DNA from: GJ-E10 sp035625725
GTDB taxonomy: Bacteria; Pseudomonadota; Gammaproteobacteria; Burkholderiales; Burkholderiaceae_F
Direction: 5' to 3'
Assembly (NCBI GenBank): GCA_035625725.1
Contig: DASPPB010000080.1
Coordinates: 3,736 to 67,735, forward strand
DNA: 64,000 nucleotides
A model generated the notes under the pieces. It was not told the DNA's origin. It searched no databases and was given only the letters and a program-made list of their open reading frames with translations. The position numbers and the translations under genes are program-made. This document shows, one piece after another, positions 25,642 through 36,883 of the stretch. Position 1 is the stretch's first letter. Each line of letters starts with the position of its first letter.

Positions 25642-26766
25642 CTATACCTCGAGATGGGCCGCGCGCCGGGGTAACGCCGCGAATTCCTGCGATTGCATCT
25701 CGATGAGGCGCGACGCCGTCCGTTGAAATTCCTGGGACAGAGACCCCGCGCAGTACAGTTCCTTGGGTGGCGCCGCAGCCGAGATGATGAGTTTGATGCG
25801 GTGATCATAGAAGATGTCGACCAACCACGTGAAGCGACGTGCCTCCGACGACTGCCCGGCCGACATCCGGGGAACATGGGACAGAAGCACCGTGTGGAAC
25901 TGGCCCGCGATCTCGAGGTAATCGTTGTGCGACCGTGGTCCGCCGCACAGGACGGCAAAATCGAACCAGACGACACCGCCAGCCCGCCGCCGCGCGGCGA
26001 TTTCGCGCGCCTCGATGCGAAGAATCGGTTCCTCGTCGATGCACTCGCGAATTCGCTCGAACGCGCGCTGCATGTGCGTTTCTGCAGGCGCTCCGGTTCC
26101 TACGAAGTAGACCGCGATTTTCTCGAGTGCGCGCAGCCGATAATCGATCCCGCCGTCGACACGCACCACGTCGAGGTGGGCCTTGAGCAAATCGATCGCC
26201 GGCAGCACGCGCTCGCGATGCAGACCCTCCGGATACAGTCCGTCGGGCGGATAGTTGGACGTCATCACGAAGCCGACCCGCAGATCAAAGAGCCGCCGCA
26301 ACAACCGGTGCAGGATCATGGCGTCGGCAATATCGGAGACATGAAACTCATCAAAACAGATCAGGCGATAGCGTCGCGCGATCCGATAGCCGACTTCGTC
26401 GAGCGGATTGACCGCTCCCTTGACGGCGTCGAGTTCCAGGTGCACGTTGCGCATGAATTCGTGGAAGTGCACCCGCGTCTTTCGTCGCACCGGCACCGCG
26501 GCATAAAAGCAATCCATGAGCAGACTTTTGCCGCGTCCTACCCCTCCCCATAGATACACGCCGCGCGGAATGGGGGGACGCACCAGCAGTCGTGTCACTG
26601 CATTGGTACGCTGGGCCTTGTACGCGATCCAGTCGTTACGACAGCGTTCCAGCCGGCGGGCGGCCGTCAGTTGCGACTCGTCGGGGGTGTGACCGCGCTC
26701 GGCGAGCGCGGCGGCAAACGTCTCCAGGACGGTTCGCGGTTCGGGCGCCAGCGGCACAGCGCTCAT
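25642..26766 (-). CDS. zapE: Cell division ATPase ZapE (AFG1 family)
   Basis: AAA+-like ATPase of 374 residues. The Walker A is YLWGGVGRGKSLLMDCFY and the Walker B region is ICFDEFHVSDIADAMIL; VGFVMTSNYPPDGLYPEGL is a strong family motif. In E. coli ZapE binds FtsZ at the constriction site under low oxygen and high temperature. The ATG overlaps the lpd stop by four bases, placing it at the end of the odhAB-lpd transcript, an order I recall from Bordetella-type genomes. Confidence 0.93.
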   Translation of the reverse strand: MSAVPLAPEPRTVLETFAAALAERGHTPDESQLTAARRLERCRNDWIAYKAQRTNAVTRLLVRPPIPRGVYLWGGVGRGKSLLMDCFYAAVPVRRKTRVHFHEFMRNVHLELDAVKGAVNPLDEVGYRIARRYRLICFDEFHVSDIADAMILHRLLRRLFDLRVGFVMTSNYPPDGLYPEGLHRERVLPAIDLLKAHLDVVRVDGGIDYRLRALEKIAVYFVGTGAPAETHMQRAFERIRECIDEEPILRIEAREIAARRRAGGVVWFDFAVLCGGPRSHNDYLEIAGQFHTVLLSHVPRMSAGQSSEARRFTWLVDIFYDHRIKLIISAAAPPKELYCAGSLSQEFQRTASRLIEMQSQEFAALPRRAAHLEV

Positions 26767-28199
26767 CAGGCGTTGAGCGTACGACGATCAACCGCCAAGG
26801 CCGCCTCCCGCACGGCCTCCGAGAGCGTCGGGTGAGCGTGGCAAATACGGGCAAGATCCTCCGAGGAGGCCCGAAAAGACATCGCCACCACCGCTTCGGA
26901 TATCAGTTCGGAGACGCCCGGGCCGATCATGTGCACGCCCAGAATCTCGTCCGTTGCCGAATCCGCGAGCATCTTGACGAAGCCCAGCGTGTGTCCGGCC
27001 GCCCGCGCCCTGCCATTGGCGGCAAACGGAAAACTGCCCGCGCGATAGGCCCGGCCGACCGCCTTCAGTTGCGCTTCGGTCTGTCCCACCCAGGCGATTT
27101 CGGGGTCGGTGTACACGACGTTGGGAATCGTCGCCAGATCCACGTGCCCTGCGCCACCGGCGATGCGCTCGGCCACGGCCACGCCCTCCTCTTCGGCCTT
27201 GTGCGCGAGCATCGGACCACGGACGACGTCGCCGATCGCCCAGACGCCGGGCAGGTTGGTCGCACAATGCTCATCGACGACGATGCATCCGCGCTCATCC
27301 ATGGTCAGTCCCACGCGTTGCGCCTCCAGGCCATCGGTGTTCGGTGCCCGCCCGACCGAAACAATCAGGCGCTCGAACTCTAGCGTACGGGCTTGGTCGG
27401 CTGCCGCCGCGTCGCAAAACCGGACCCGGACTGCGCGCTCGTCGGCTTTGACCTCCTCGATGCGCACCCCCAACTCGATCTTCAAGCCTTGCTTCGTGAA
27501 GGTTTTAAACGCCTCCCGCGCGATCTGCTCGTCGGCGACCGGCAGAAACGTCGGCAGGGCCTCGAGCAAAGTGACTTCCGCACCCAACCGGCGCCACACG
27601 GAGCCAAGCTCCAGGCCGATGACTCCGGCGCCGATGACCCCGAGTCGTTGCGGCACGCGCTCCATCGCCAAAGCGCCGCTGTTCGACAGTATGCGCTGCT
27701 CGTCAAAAGCGACCCCCGCAAGGGCTCTGGGATTCGAGCCGGTGGCAACGATCACGTGCCGCGCGCGTACGATGCCATCGCCCGGCGCCACCGCAAGCTC
27801 CCAGCTGCCCCCCGGGGTGCGCTCGCGAAACGAGGCCCTGCCGTGCACAAACTCGACCTTGTTCTTCTTAAAGAGATACGAGATTCCCTCATTGTTCTGG
27901 CGCACCACCTTGGCCTTGCGCGCCTGCATGCGCTCCAGATCGACCGCGGGCGAGGGGCACACAATGCCGTGATCGGCAAATTCGTGCACGAGCTGCACAT
28001 AGTTTTCCGAGGACTGCAGCAGTGCCTTGGAGGGGATGCAGCCGACGTTGGTGCATGTGCCGCCCAGTGCCGGCCCTCCGCTGGGCGAGCGCCAGGCGTC
28101 GATGCATGCAACGCGCAAGCCGAGCTGCGCGGCGCGAATCGCAGCCACATAGCCGCCAGGCCCCGCCCCGATAACGGCCAGATCGAACTCCGAGCTCAT
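26766..28199 (-). CDS. lpdA: Dihydrolipoamide dehydrogenase (E3)
   Basis: FAD enzyme that reoxidises dihydrolipoyl groups of the 2-oxoglutarate dehydrogenase complex and reduces NAD+. The 477-residue protein has the FAD motif AVIGAGPGGYVAAIRAAQLG, the redox disulfide GGTCTNVGCIPSKALL, the NAD motif GVIGAGVIGLELGSVW, and the C-terminal catalytic His-Glu in CHAHPTLSEAVREAAL. It lies 16 bp downstream of odhB in the same direction, so it is dedicated to this complex. Confidence 0.96.
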   Translation of the reverse strand: MSSEFDLAVIGAGPGGYVAAIRAAQLGLRVACIDAWRSPSGGPALGGTCTNVGCIPSKALLQSSENYVQLVHEFADHGIVCPSPAVDLERMQARKAKVVRQNNEGISYLFKKNKVEFVHGRASFRERTPGGSWELAVAPGDGIVRARHVIVATGSNPRALAGVAFDEQRILSNSGALAMERVPQRLGVIGAGVIGLELGSVWRRLGAEVTLLEALPTFLPVADEQIAREAFKTFTKQGLKIELGVRIEEVKADERAVRVRFCDAAAADQARTLEFERLIVSVGRAPNTDGLEAQRVGLTMDERGCIVVDEHCATNLPGVWAIGDVVRGPMLAHKAEEEGVAVAERIAGGAGHVDLATIPNVVYTDPEIAWVGQTEAQLKAVGRAYRAGSFPFAANGRARAAGHTLGFVKMLADSATDEILGVHMIGPGVSELISEAVVAMSFRASSEDLARICHAHPTLSEAVREAALAVDRRTLNA

Positions 28200-28215
28200 T
28201 GGAATTTTTGGAGCG

Positions 28216-29481
28216 TCAGATTTCCAGCAGCAAACGCGCCGGATCTTCCAGCGCCTCCTTGATGGCGACCAGGGCCAGCACCGCTTCGCGTCCGTCGATG
28301 ATGCGATGGTCGTAGGAAAGCGCCAGGTAGTTCATCGGGCGCACCACGATCTGGCCATTTTCGACGACCGGGCGGTCGCGCGTGGCGTGCACGCCCAAAA
28401 TAGCGGACTGCGGCGGATTGATGATCGGTGTGGAGAGCATCGAACCGAACACCCCGCCGTTGGAAATGGTAAACGTCCCGCCCGTCAACTCTTCGATCGA
28501 CAGCTTGCCTTCACCCGCTCGCTTGCCAAAATCGGCGATCTTCTTCTCAATCTGCGCAAAGCCCAGCGCGTCGGCGTCGCGCACGATCGGCACAACCAGT
28601 CCCCGCGGAGAGCCTACCGCGACGCCGATGTCGAAATAGCCGTGGTAGACGATGTCAGCGCCGTCGACCGAGGCGTTAACGATCGGGTAGCGCTTCAAGG
28701 CCGCAACCGCCGCCTTGACAAAAAACGACATGAAGCCCAGCTTGACGCCGTGTTCCTTTTCAAAGCGCTCCTTGTGTCGGTTGCGCAAATCGATGACCGG
28801 CTGCATGTTGACCTCGTTGAACGTGGTCAAAATCGCTGCGGTCGCCTGCGACTGTACCAATCGTTCCGCAACCCTCTGGCGCAGCCGCGACATGGCAACA
28901 CGCTGCTCCGGTCGGTTGGCTAGCGCTTCGAGCTCCACGGGCGCTTTGACATCGGCAAGCGCGGCGGGCACCGCGGGCGCGGGCACACGCGGGGGCGCCG
29001 GCACCGCGGGCGCCGCGCCTGCCTGGGCAGCAATCACGTCTGCCTTGGTGATGCGGCCGTCGCGTCCCGTGCCGACAATGCCGGCGCCACTTTGGCCCGA
29101 CTCGGAAAGCATGCGCGCGGCCGCGGGCATGAGGATCGCCCCCGCGGGCTGAGCGCCCGGGCGAGTATCGCCGCCCGGGACGGCCGGTGGCGCGGTTTTG
29201 GGCGCGGCTGGCGTCGCGGGCGCCGACGCCACGCCGGAGGCCGCGGCGTCGATGCGCGCGATGACCTGCCCCGCAACCACGTTGGCGCCATCGTTTACGA
29301 GAATCTCGGCAAGCGAACCGCCCGAGGGAGCCGGAACCTCGAGCACGACCTTGTCGGTCTCAATCTCCACCAGAATCTCGTCGGCGCTAACGGGTGCACC
29401 GGGCGGCTTTTTCCAGTGCAACAGGGTCGCTTCTGATACGGACTCCGAGAGCTGCGGAACTTTGACTTCGACTGTCGACAT
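28216..29481 (-). CDS. odhB: Dihydrolipoyl succinyltransferase (E2 of 2-oxoglutarate dehydrogenase)
   Basis: Core subunit that transfers the succinyl group to CoA. The 421-residue protein has one lipoyl domain (lipoylated lysine K44 in EIETDKVVLEVPAP), an alanine/proline-rich linker, a peripheral-subunit-binding domain (MPAAARMLSESGQSGAGIVG), a second AP-rich linker and the catalytic domain with SYDHRIIDGREAVL. A single lipoyl domain fits SucB/OdhB. It lies between odhA and lpd. Confidence 0.96.
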   Translation of the reverse strand: MSTVEVKVPQLSESVSEATLLHWKKPPGAPVSADEILVEIETDKVVLEVPAPSGGSLAEILVNDGANVVAGQVIARIDAAASGVASAPATPAAPKTAPPAVPGGDTRPGAQPAGAILMPAAARMLSESGQSGAGIVGTGRDGRITKADVIAAQAGAAPAVPAPPRVPAPAVPAALADVKAPVELEALANRPEQRVAMSRLRQRVAERLVQSQATAAILTTFNEVNMQPVIDLRNRHKERFEKEHGVKLGFMSFFVKAAVAALKRYPIVNASVDGADIVYHGYFDIGVAVGSPRGLVVPIVRDADALGFAQIEKKIADFGKRAGEGKLSIEELTGGTFTISNGGVFGSMLSTPIINPPQSAILGVHATRDRPVVENGQIVVRPMNYLALSYDHRIIDGREAVLALVAIKEALEDPARLLLEI

Positions 29482-29538
29482 GGTCTACCTTGCCTGCGCG
29501 AAAGTGCCCGCGCGCACGGCGCGCGGACCCGCCGCGAC

Positions 29539-32394
29539 TTACTTATTAAGAACCAACCCCTTGAACTTCCCGAAGGCCGCATCGAGCAGCGCCTTGAGCT
29601 GCTCGGCGTGCTTCGCGTAATACCCCACCGCCGGAGATGCCGACGCCGGTCGCCCGGCATAAGCAAGCTTTTGCCCGTCAATCATATTTTCGAGCAGGTG
29701 ATGCTGCACGTACAGCCACGCGCCCTGGTTCTGTGGCTCGTCTTGCGTCCATACGACCTCGACCAGATTCGGATAGCGCTTGAGCTCTGCAGCCAGCGCC
29801 TTGTGCGCAAACGGGTACAGCTGCTCAATGCGGATGATCGCAACGGATTGCAGATTGCGTTCGGCGCGCGCGTTGACCAGGTCGTAGTACACCCGTCCAC
29901 TGCACGCGATCAGGCGCTTGGTTTTCGTCGGGTCCTCAACCGTGGCGTCCGCGATCACCGTCTTGAATTCGCCGCGCGCGAGTTCCTCGAGGCTTGAGCT
30001 GGCTTCGCGATTGCGCAGCAACGACTTGGGCGTCATGATGACCAGCGGCTTGCGGAACGGCCGGATCATCTGGCGGCGCAGAAGGTGAAAAATCTGCGCC
30101 GCTGTCGTGGGCTGCACGACCTGCACGTTGTTGTCGGCGGCAAGCTGCAAAAAGCGCTCCAGGCGCGCCGAGGAGTGCTCCGGCCCCTGGCCCTCGAAGC
30201 CGTGCGGCAGCATCAATACCAGCCCCGACTGGCGCCCCCACTTCACCTCGCCGGAGGAGATGAACTGATCAATTACGACCTGCGCCCCGTTGGCGAAGTC
30301 CCCGAACTGCGCCTCCCACACAACGAGCGAATTGGGCTCCGCGGTCGAATATCCGTATTCGAATCCGAGCACCGCCTCCTCGGAAAGCACGGAATCAATG
30401 ACCACGAACGGCGCCTGCTGCTCGGTCACATTCTGCAGGGGAATAAATGTACCCTCGTTCCAGCGCTCGCGATTCTGATCGTGAAGCACCGCATGCCGGT
30501 GGGAAAAGGTCCCGCGGCCCGAGTCCTGTCCCGTGATGCGGACCGCGTAGCCGCTGGCCACCAGCGATGCGAAGGCCAGATGCTCGCCCATGCCCCAGTC
30601 CAGGGGCACCTTTCCTTCCACCATGGCGCGGCGGTCGGCAATGACCTTCTCCACGAGCGGATGCAGCTTGAAATTCTGGGGAACGGTCGTCAGACGCTCG
30701 CCAAGTCGCCGCAATTCGGCCAGCGGAACTGCGGTATCGGCGCTGTCGGTCCACTTGCGGTTCAGAAACGGCGACCAGTCGACCGCGTACTTGCTCTTGA
30801 AATTGGTGAGCGTCGGCTCAACGGACTGGCGGCCTTCGTCGAGCGCCTGACGAAACGCACGCACCATTGTGTCGGCGTCCTCGGTCGTTATCACTGCCTG
30901 GGTGACCAACTTGTCCGCGTAGAGCTTGCGCGTGCCGGGGTGCGCGCCAATCTTTTTGTACATGAGCGGCTGCGTCACGGCGGGAGTGTCCTGCTCGTTG
31001 TGTCCCAGGCGGCGGAAGCAGACGATGTCCAAAACGACGTCCTTGTGAAATTCCCGGCGGAAGTCCAACGCGATCAGCGTCGCGAGTACCACCGCCTCCG
31101 GGTCGTCGCCATTTACATGCAGCACGGGCGCCTCGATCATCTTGACCACGTCCGTGCAATACAAGCTCGAGCGCGAGTCGCGCGGATCGGAGGTCGTAAA
31201 GCCGATCTGGTTGTTGATGACGATGTGCACCGTGCCGCCGGTACCGTAGCCCCGCGTCTGCGCGAGCGCCAGCGTCTCCATCACAACGCCCTGGCCCGCG
31301 AAGGCCGCGTCGCCGTGAACCTGTACGGCGAGCACTTTGGCGCCGCCAACATCGCCGCGCCGCTCCTGGCGAGCCCGTACCGATCCCTCGACAACCGGAT
31401 CGACGATCTCCAAATGAGAGGGATTGAAAGCCAGGGACAGGTGTACGGGGCCCCCGCTTGTCGAGACGTCGCTGGAGAATCCCAAATGGTATTTGACGTC
31501 GCCGGCAGACAGATCGGCCGCCGCCTTGCCCTCGAATTCCGCAAACAAATCCTTGGGCATCTTGCCCAAGATGTTCACCAGCACGTTGAGCCGCCCGCGG
31601 TGCGCCATGCCGATGACGATTTCCTCCACGCCAGACAGGCCCGCGTGCTGAACCAGCGCGTCCATAGCCGCGATGAAGCTCTCGCCACCTTCCAGGGAAA
31701 ATCGCTTCTGCCCCACGTATTTCGTGTGGAGGTAGCGCTCCAGACCTTCCGCCGCGGTCACGCGCTCGAGTATCCGGCGCTTTTGCACGGGGGCAAAATT
31801 AGGCGTCGAGCGGATCGACTCGAGGCGCTGCTGCAACCAGCGCTTTTGCGTGTGGTCGCCAAGGTACATGTACTCGGCGCCGATCGTTCCGCAATACGTC
31901 TGGCGCGCGGCCCCGATGATTTCGCGCAGTGTCGCTTGTTCCGGCCCGAAGTAGGTGTTGGCAGCCGAGAACACGATGTCCATATCGGCCTCGGTCAGAT
32001 CGTAAAAAGCCGGTTCGAGTTCCGGTATCGCAACGCGCTCCTGGCGCTTTAAGGGGTCAAGGTCCGCCCAGCGGCATCCGAGAAATCGGTAAGCCGCGAT
32101 GATCGACTGCACGTGGACCTGCTTGCGGGCGACCGACAGGTCGGTTGCCGCAACTGTGGGGCGCAGGCTGCCGGCCTTGGCCCGCATCGCGAAGGACTCG
32201 ACGATGGGCGCATGGGCGACGTCGTGAGTCGACGCCCTGCCGTCGGCGGCCGGTACCAGCTGCAGCCGGTCGAAATAGACGCGCCACTTCTCCGGAACCG
32301 AGCCCGGATTGTCAAGGTAGCGCTCGTAGAGTTCCTCTACGTACGGCGTGTTGCCGCCAAACAGGTAGGAGTTGGCCTGAAACTGTCGCATCAT
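29539..32394 (-). CDS. odhA: 2-oxoglutarate dehydrogenase E1 component
   Basis: Thiamine-diphosphate enzyme that decarboxylates 2-oxoglutarate, 951 residues. The N-terminus shows NSYLFGGNTPYVEELYERYL. Further landmarks are GMAHRGRLNVLVNILGK, HLSLAFNPSHLEIVDPVVEG, the ThDP region VHGDAAFAGQGVVMETLAL, and GQDSGRGTFSHRHAVLHDQ. The start at MMRQFQAN was chosen by family alignment; the twelve upstream codons are unlikely. It is 255 bp downstream of gltA and first in odhA-odhB-lpd-zapE. Confidence 0.96.
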   Translation of the reverse strand: MMRQFQANSYLFGGNTPYVEELYERYLDNPGSVPEKWRVYFDRLQLVPAADGRASTHDVAHAPIVESFAMRAKAGSLRPTVAATDLSVARKQVHVQSIIAAYRFLGCRWADLDPLKRQERVAIPELEPAFYDLTEADMDIVFSAANTYFGPEQATLREIIGAARQTYCGTIGAEYMYLGDHTQKRWLQQRLESIRSTPNFAPVQKRRILERVTAAEGLERYLHTKYVGQKRFSLEGGESFIAAMDALVQHAGLSGVEEIVIGMAHRGRLNVLVNILGKMPKDLFAEFEGKAAADLSAGDVKYHLGFSSDVSTSGGPVHLSLAFNPSHLEIVDPVVEGSVRARQERRGDVGGAKVLAVQVHGDAAFAGQGVVMETLALAQTRGYGTGGTVHIVINNQIGFTTSDPRDSRSSLYCTDVVKMIEAPVLHVNGDDPEAVVLATLIALDFRREFHKDVVLDIVCFRRLGHNEQDTPAVTQPLMYKKIGAHPGTRKLYADKLVTQAVITTEDADTMVRAFRQALDEGRQSVEPTLTNFKSKYAVDWSPFLNRKWTDSADTAVPLAELRRLGERLTTVPQNFKLHPLVEKVIADRRAMVEGKVPLDWGMGEHLAFASLVASGYAVRITGQDSGRGTFSHRHAVLHDQNRERWNEGTFIPLQNVTEQQAPFVVIDSVLSEEAVLGFEYGYSTAEPNSLVVWEAQFGDFANGAQVVIDQFISSGEVKWGRQSGLVLMLPHGFEGQGPEHSSARLERFLQLAADNNVQVVQPTTAAQIFHLLRRQMIRPFRKPLVIMTPKSLLRNREASSSLEELARGEFKTVIADATVEDPTKTKRLIACSGRVYYDLVNARAERNLQSVAIIRIEQLYPFAHKALAAELKRYPNLVEVVWTQDEPQNQGAWLYVQHHLLENMIDGQKLAYAGRPASASPAVGYYAKHAEQLKALLDAAFGKFKGLVLNK

Positions 32395-32649
32395 GGTGTA
32401 GCCTGCCTTTTCGAACGAGCTTCTCGTCAAAATTGCCCGACCGGCGCCTGACCGGCCGACTCACGCGTCCCCGGATTCCGGAGTCGCTGAACGCCTCACC
32501 TTGTGCGCGCTCGCGGCCCTGATGCCACCGCGGGCGCCGAGTCTGCGGCGCCACGTGCAACGCGCAATTGTCATCCTAGCACCGGAATGCCGCTTGGCCG
32601 GGCCTGCGGATCGCAAGAAAAGAAGGGGCATTGGTGCGGCAGAGGCCAG

Positions 32650-33966
<1,317 letters not shown>

Positions 33967-34037
33967 TTGGATTTCCTCAAGGTGATGGCGACTTCTGCAA
34001 TGAAAGAAATGCCCAGTTTGTCGCTCTGGTCGGCTTC

Positions 34038-34349
34038 CTAGGCCGACTGCAGCATCGCCAAAAGTTTGCGCACCGACGGGCAGTCCAACACCCCTTGCGG
34101 TTGCGCGCGTCCCAGCGCCAGATCGAGGAGCTCGCCGTCGGCCAAAGCCAGCAGCTGCACGAGCGCAGCGAGCACGCTGGCGTCGAGCGCCGCGCCATGG
34201 CGATCAAAAAACCGCTCCAGCAGCAGGTCATTTTCCAGCATGCCGCGCCGCGCCCGCCAGCGCGCGCGGCGCAGTGCGACGCACGCCTCGGCATCCGGAT
34301 CGGTGCCAGCCGCCGGCGCAACGCCGCAATGCTTCCGTTCCATCGGCAT
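34038..34349 (-). CDS. sdhE: Succinate dehydrogenase flavinylation factor SdhE
   Basis: Small protein that helps attach FAD covalently to SdhA. The 103-residue protein has the central family motif RARRGMLENDLLLERFFD (RGxxExD), followed by a helical part ending in LLALADGELLDLALGR. A 20-residue N-terminal extension is present. The ATG overlaps the sdhB stop by four bases. A longer frame upstream lies over sdhB and is rejected. Confidence 0.88.
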   Translation of the reverse strand: MPMERKHCGVAPAAGTDPDAEACVALRRARWRARRGMLENDLLLERFFDRHGAALDASVLAALVQLLALADGELLDLALGRAQPQGVLDCPSVRKLLAMLQSA

Positions 34350-35101
34350 CAGACCTCCCGCCGCAGCATGAGCTCCTTGATCTTCCCGATCGCCAGTGTC
34401 GGATTGAGCCCTTTGGGACACACATCGACGCAGTTCATGATCGTGTGGCAACGAAACAGCCGGTACGGGTCCATGAGGTTGTCGAGTCGCTCGGCCCCTG
34501 CCTGGTCCCGACTGTCCGCAAGGAAGCGGTACGCCTGCAGCAGGCCGGCCGGCCCGACAAACTTGTCGGGGTTCCACCAAAAGCTCGGGCACGATGTCGA
34601 GCAGCACGCGCACAAAATGCACTCGTAGAGGCCGTCGAGCTCGTCGCGCTGCTCGGGCGATTGCAACCGTTCACGCTCTGGCGGTGCGCTGTGGTTGATC
34701 AAGTAGGGTTTGATCGAGTGGTACTGCTCGAAAAAATCTGTCATATCGACGATCAAGTCGCGCACGACCGGCAGACCGGGAAGCGGCCGCAGTTCGATCG
34801 GCTGGCGCAATTCACGCAGGTTTGTGATGCACGCCAGGCCGTTGCGCCCGTTGATGTTCATGGCGTCGGACCCGCACACCCCTTCGCGACAGGAACGGCG
34901 AAACGAAAGGCTGTCGTCCACGTCCGCTTTGATGCGCATGAGCGCGTCGAGCAGCATCTTGTCGTGCGCATGCAGGCGCACCTCCAGGTCCTGCATGCGT
35001 GGCTTGCGGTCTTTTTCCGGATCGTAGCGGTAGATGCGAAAGCGCGCGGTGCCCGTCATCTTCGAGGATTGCGGTCCGGAAACAGGACTTGTGGAAGTCA
35101 T
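34349..35101 (-). CDS. sdhB: Succinate dehydrogenase iron-sulfur subunit
   Basis: Electron-transfer subunit of complex II, 250 residues from MTSTSPVSG. The [2Fe-2S] ligands are in SCREGVCGSDAMNINGRN plus GLACI; the aspartate at the third position is the same as in E. coli SdhB, so it is not a defect. The other clusters are bound by CILCACCSTSCPSFWW, CHTIMNC and DVCPKGLNP. The gene follows sdhA by 13 bp in the order sdhCDAB-sdhE. Confidence 0.95.
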   Translation of the reverse strand: MTSTSPVSGPQSSKMTGTARFRIYRYDPEKDRKPRMQDLEVRLHAHDKMLLDALMRIKADVDDSLSFRRSCREGVCGSDAMNINGRNGLACITNLRELRQPIELRPLPGLPVVRDLIVDMTDFFEQYHSIKPYLINHSAPPERERLQSPEQRDELDGLYECILCACCSTSCPSFWWNPDKFVGPAGLLQAYRFLADSRDQAGAERLDNLMDPYRLFRCHTIMNCVDVCPKGLNPTLAIGKIKELMLRREV

Positions 35102-35114
35102 CCGTGCGGATCCT

Positions 35115-36878
35115 TCAAAACGTGCGTTTCTTCGGCTCAAAGGTCGGGACGCTCAGCGCCTTGACGTGCACCGGCTTGTACTGGATGCCGCCGCCGCCCG
35201 CGTACCACAAGGTATGTTTCATCCAATTGGCGTCGTCGCGCTGGGGAAAATCATCGCGCGCGTGCGCGCCGCGACTTTCGGTGCGCGCGCGCGCCGATTC
35301 GACGGTCGCTTGCGCGGTGGCGACCAGATTGGAGAGTTCGATGGCCTCGACCCGGGCGGTATTGAAGATGCGCGACTTGTCGCTGATCGCGACTCGTGCG
35401 GCCCGTTTGGCCAGCTCCGCCACCATGCTTGCGCCCTCGGCCAGCAACGAGCCCGTGCGAAACACCCCGCAGTGCGCCTGCATGACGCGACGCAACTCCG
35501 CGGCGACGTCCTGCGTGCGCTCCCCGCCGGAGCGTGCGTCAAGCTCGGCCAGCCGCGCCAGCGTTGCCTCGCCCGCGTTGGGCGGCATCGCCTTGTGACT
35601 CGGCTTGTCGCGCAGCGCCGCGGCAATGTGGTTGCCTGCCGAGCGTCCAAAAACGATGAGATCGAGCAAGGAATTGGTCCCCAGCCGATTGGCCCCGTGC
35701 ACCGAGACGCACGAGCACTCGCCGATGGCATAGAGTCCGCCCACGACCGCTTCCGGATTGCCCGGTGCCGGGGCGACGACCTGACCGTGATAGTTTGCCG
35801 GTATTCCGCCCATCTGATAGTGGATCGTGGGCACTACCGGTATCGGTTCGCGAATCGGATCGACGTTGGCGAACTTCAGGGCGATTTCGCGAATCGACGG
35901 AAGTCGCTTGAGGATCGTTTCGGCGCCCAGATGATCGAGCTTGAGCATCACGTGGTCGCCCTCCGGGCCGCAGCCGCGCCCCTCCTTGATCTCCTGATCC
36001 ATGGAGCGGGAGACAAAATCGCGCGGCGCCAGATCCTTGAGCGTGGGGGCATAGCGCTCCATGAAGCGCTCTCCACGCGAATTGAGCAAGATTCCGCCTT
36101 CCCCCCGCACGCCCTCCGTGATCAGCACGCCGGCTCCGGCAACGCCGGTCGGATGGAATTGCCAAAATTCCATGTCTTGCAACGGCAATCCGGCGCGCGC
36201 GACCATACCGAGCCCGTCGCCCGTGTTGATGTAGGCGTTTGTCGAGGCGGCAAAAATGCGTCCGGCGCCGCCCGTGGCCAGCACCGTAACCTTGCTCTCG
36301 AGGAGCACGGGCATGCCGGTTTCCATCTCCAGCGCAATCACGCCCAGACAATCGCCATCGTCGTCGCGGACCAGGTCAAGAGCCATGAACTCCACGAAAA
36401 ACTGCGTCTTGGCCGCGACGTTGCACTGATACAAGGTGTGCAGAAGTGCGTGCCCGGTACGGTCCGCCGCCGCGCACGCCCGGGGCACCGGTTTTTCGCC
36501 GAAGTTTGCCGAGTGCCCGCCGAAGGGCCGCTGGTAAATCGTGCCGTCGGGATTGCGATCGAAGGGCATCCCCAGGTGCTCGAGCTCGTAGACGGCGCTC
36601 GGCGCCTCGCGGCACATGAACTCAATGGCATCCTGATCGCCCAGGTAATCCGACCCTTTGACGGTGTCGAACATGTGCCAGAGCCATTGGTCCTCGGTCA
36701 TGTTGCCCAGCGCTGCGCCGATGCCCCCCTGCGCGGCGACCGTATGCGATCGTGTGGGAAAGACCTTGGAGAGCACCGCAACGCTCAGACCTGCGCGCGC
36801 CAACTGCAGCGAGCAGCGCATGCCGGCGCCGCCCGCGCCGACGATCACAGCATCAAACCGACGGCGGGCCAGGGCCAT
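35115..36878 (-). CDS. sdhA: Succinate dehydrogenase flavoprotein subunit
   Basis: Oxidises succinate to fumarate, 587 residues from MALARRRF. The FAD fold is DAVIVGAGGAGMRCSLQLA, the histidine for covalent FAD is in PTRSHTVAAQGGIGAAL, and the active-site segments are QFHPTGVAGAGVLITEGVRG and PTIHYQMGGIPANYHGQVV. The 50 upstream codons in frame cover sdhD and are rejected. It follows sdhD by five bases. Confidence 0.96.
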   Translation of the reverse strand: MALARRRFDAVIVGAGGAGMRCSLQLARAGLSVAVLSKVFPTRSHTVAAQGGIGAALGNMTEDQWLWHMFDTVKGSDYLGDQDAIEFMCREAPSAVYELEHLGMPFDRNPDGTIYQRPFGGHSANFGEKPVPRACAAADRTGHALLHTLYQCNVAAKTQFFVEFMALDLVRDDDGDCLGVIALEMETGMPVLLESKVTVLATGGAGRIFAASTNAYINTGDGLGMVARAGLPLQDMEFWQFHPTGVAGAGVLITEGVRGEGGILLNSRGERFMERYAPTLKDLAPRDFVSRSMDQEIKEGRGCGPEGDHVMLKLDHLGAETILKRLPSIREIALKFANVDPIREPIPVVPTIHYQMGGIPANYHGQVVAPAPGNPEAVVGGLYAIGECSCVSVHGANRLGTNSLLDLIVFGRSAGNHIAAALRDKPSHKAMPPNAGEATLARLAELDARSGGERTQDVAAELRRVMQAHCGVFRTGSLLAEGASMVAELAKRAARVAISDKSRIFNTARVEAIELSNLVATAQATVESARARTESRGAHARDDFPQRDDANWMKHTLWYAGGGGIQYKPVHVKALSVPTFEPKKRTF

Positions 36879-36883
36879 GGCGC

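Noticed and set aside
30085..32052. 655-codon plus-strand frame opposite odhA
   Set aside because: Antisense to the E1 gene, which has full family motifs; the translation is not protein-like.
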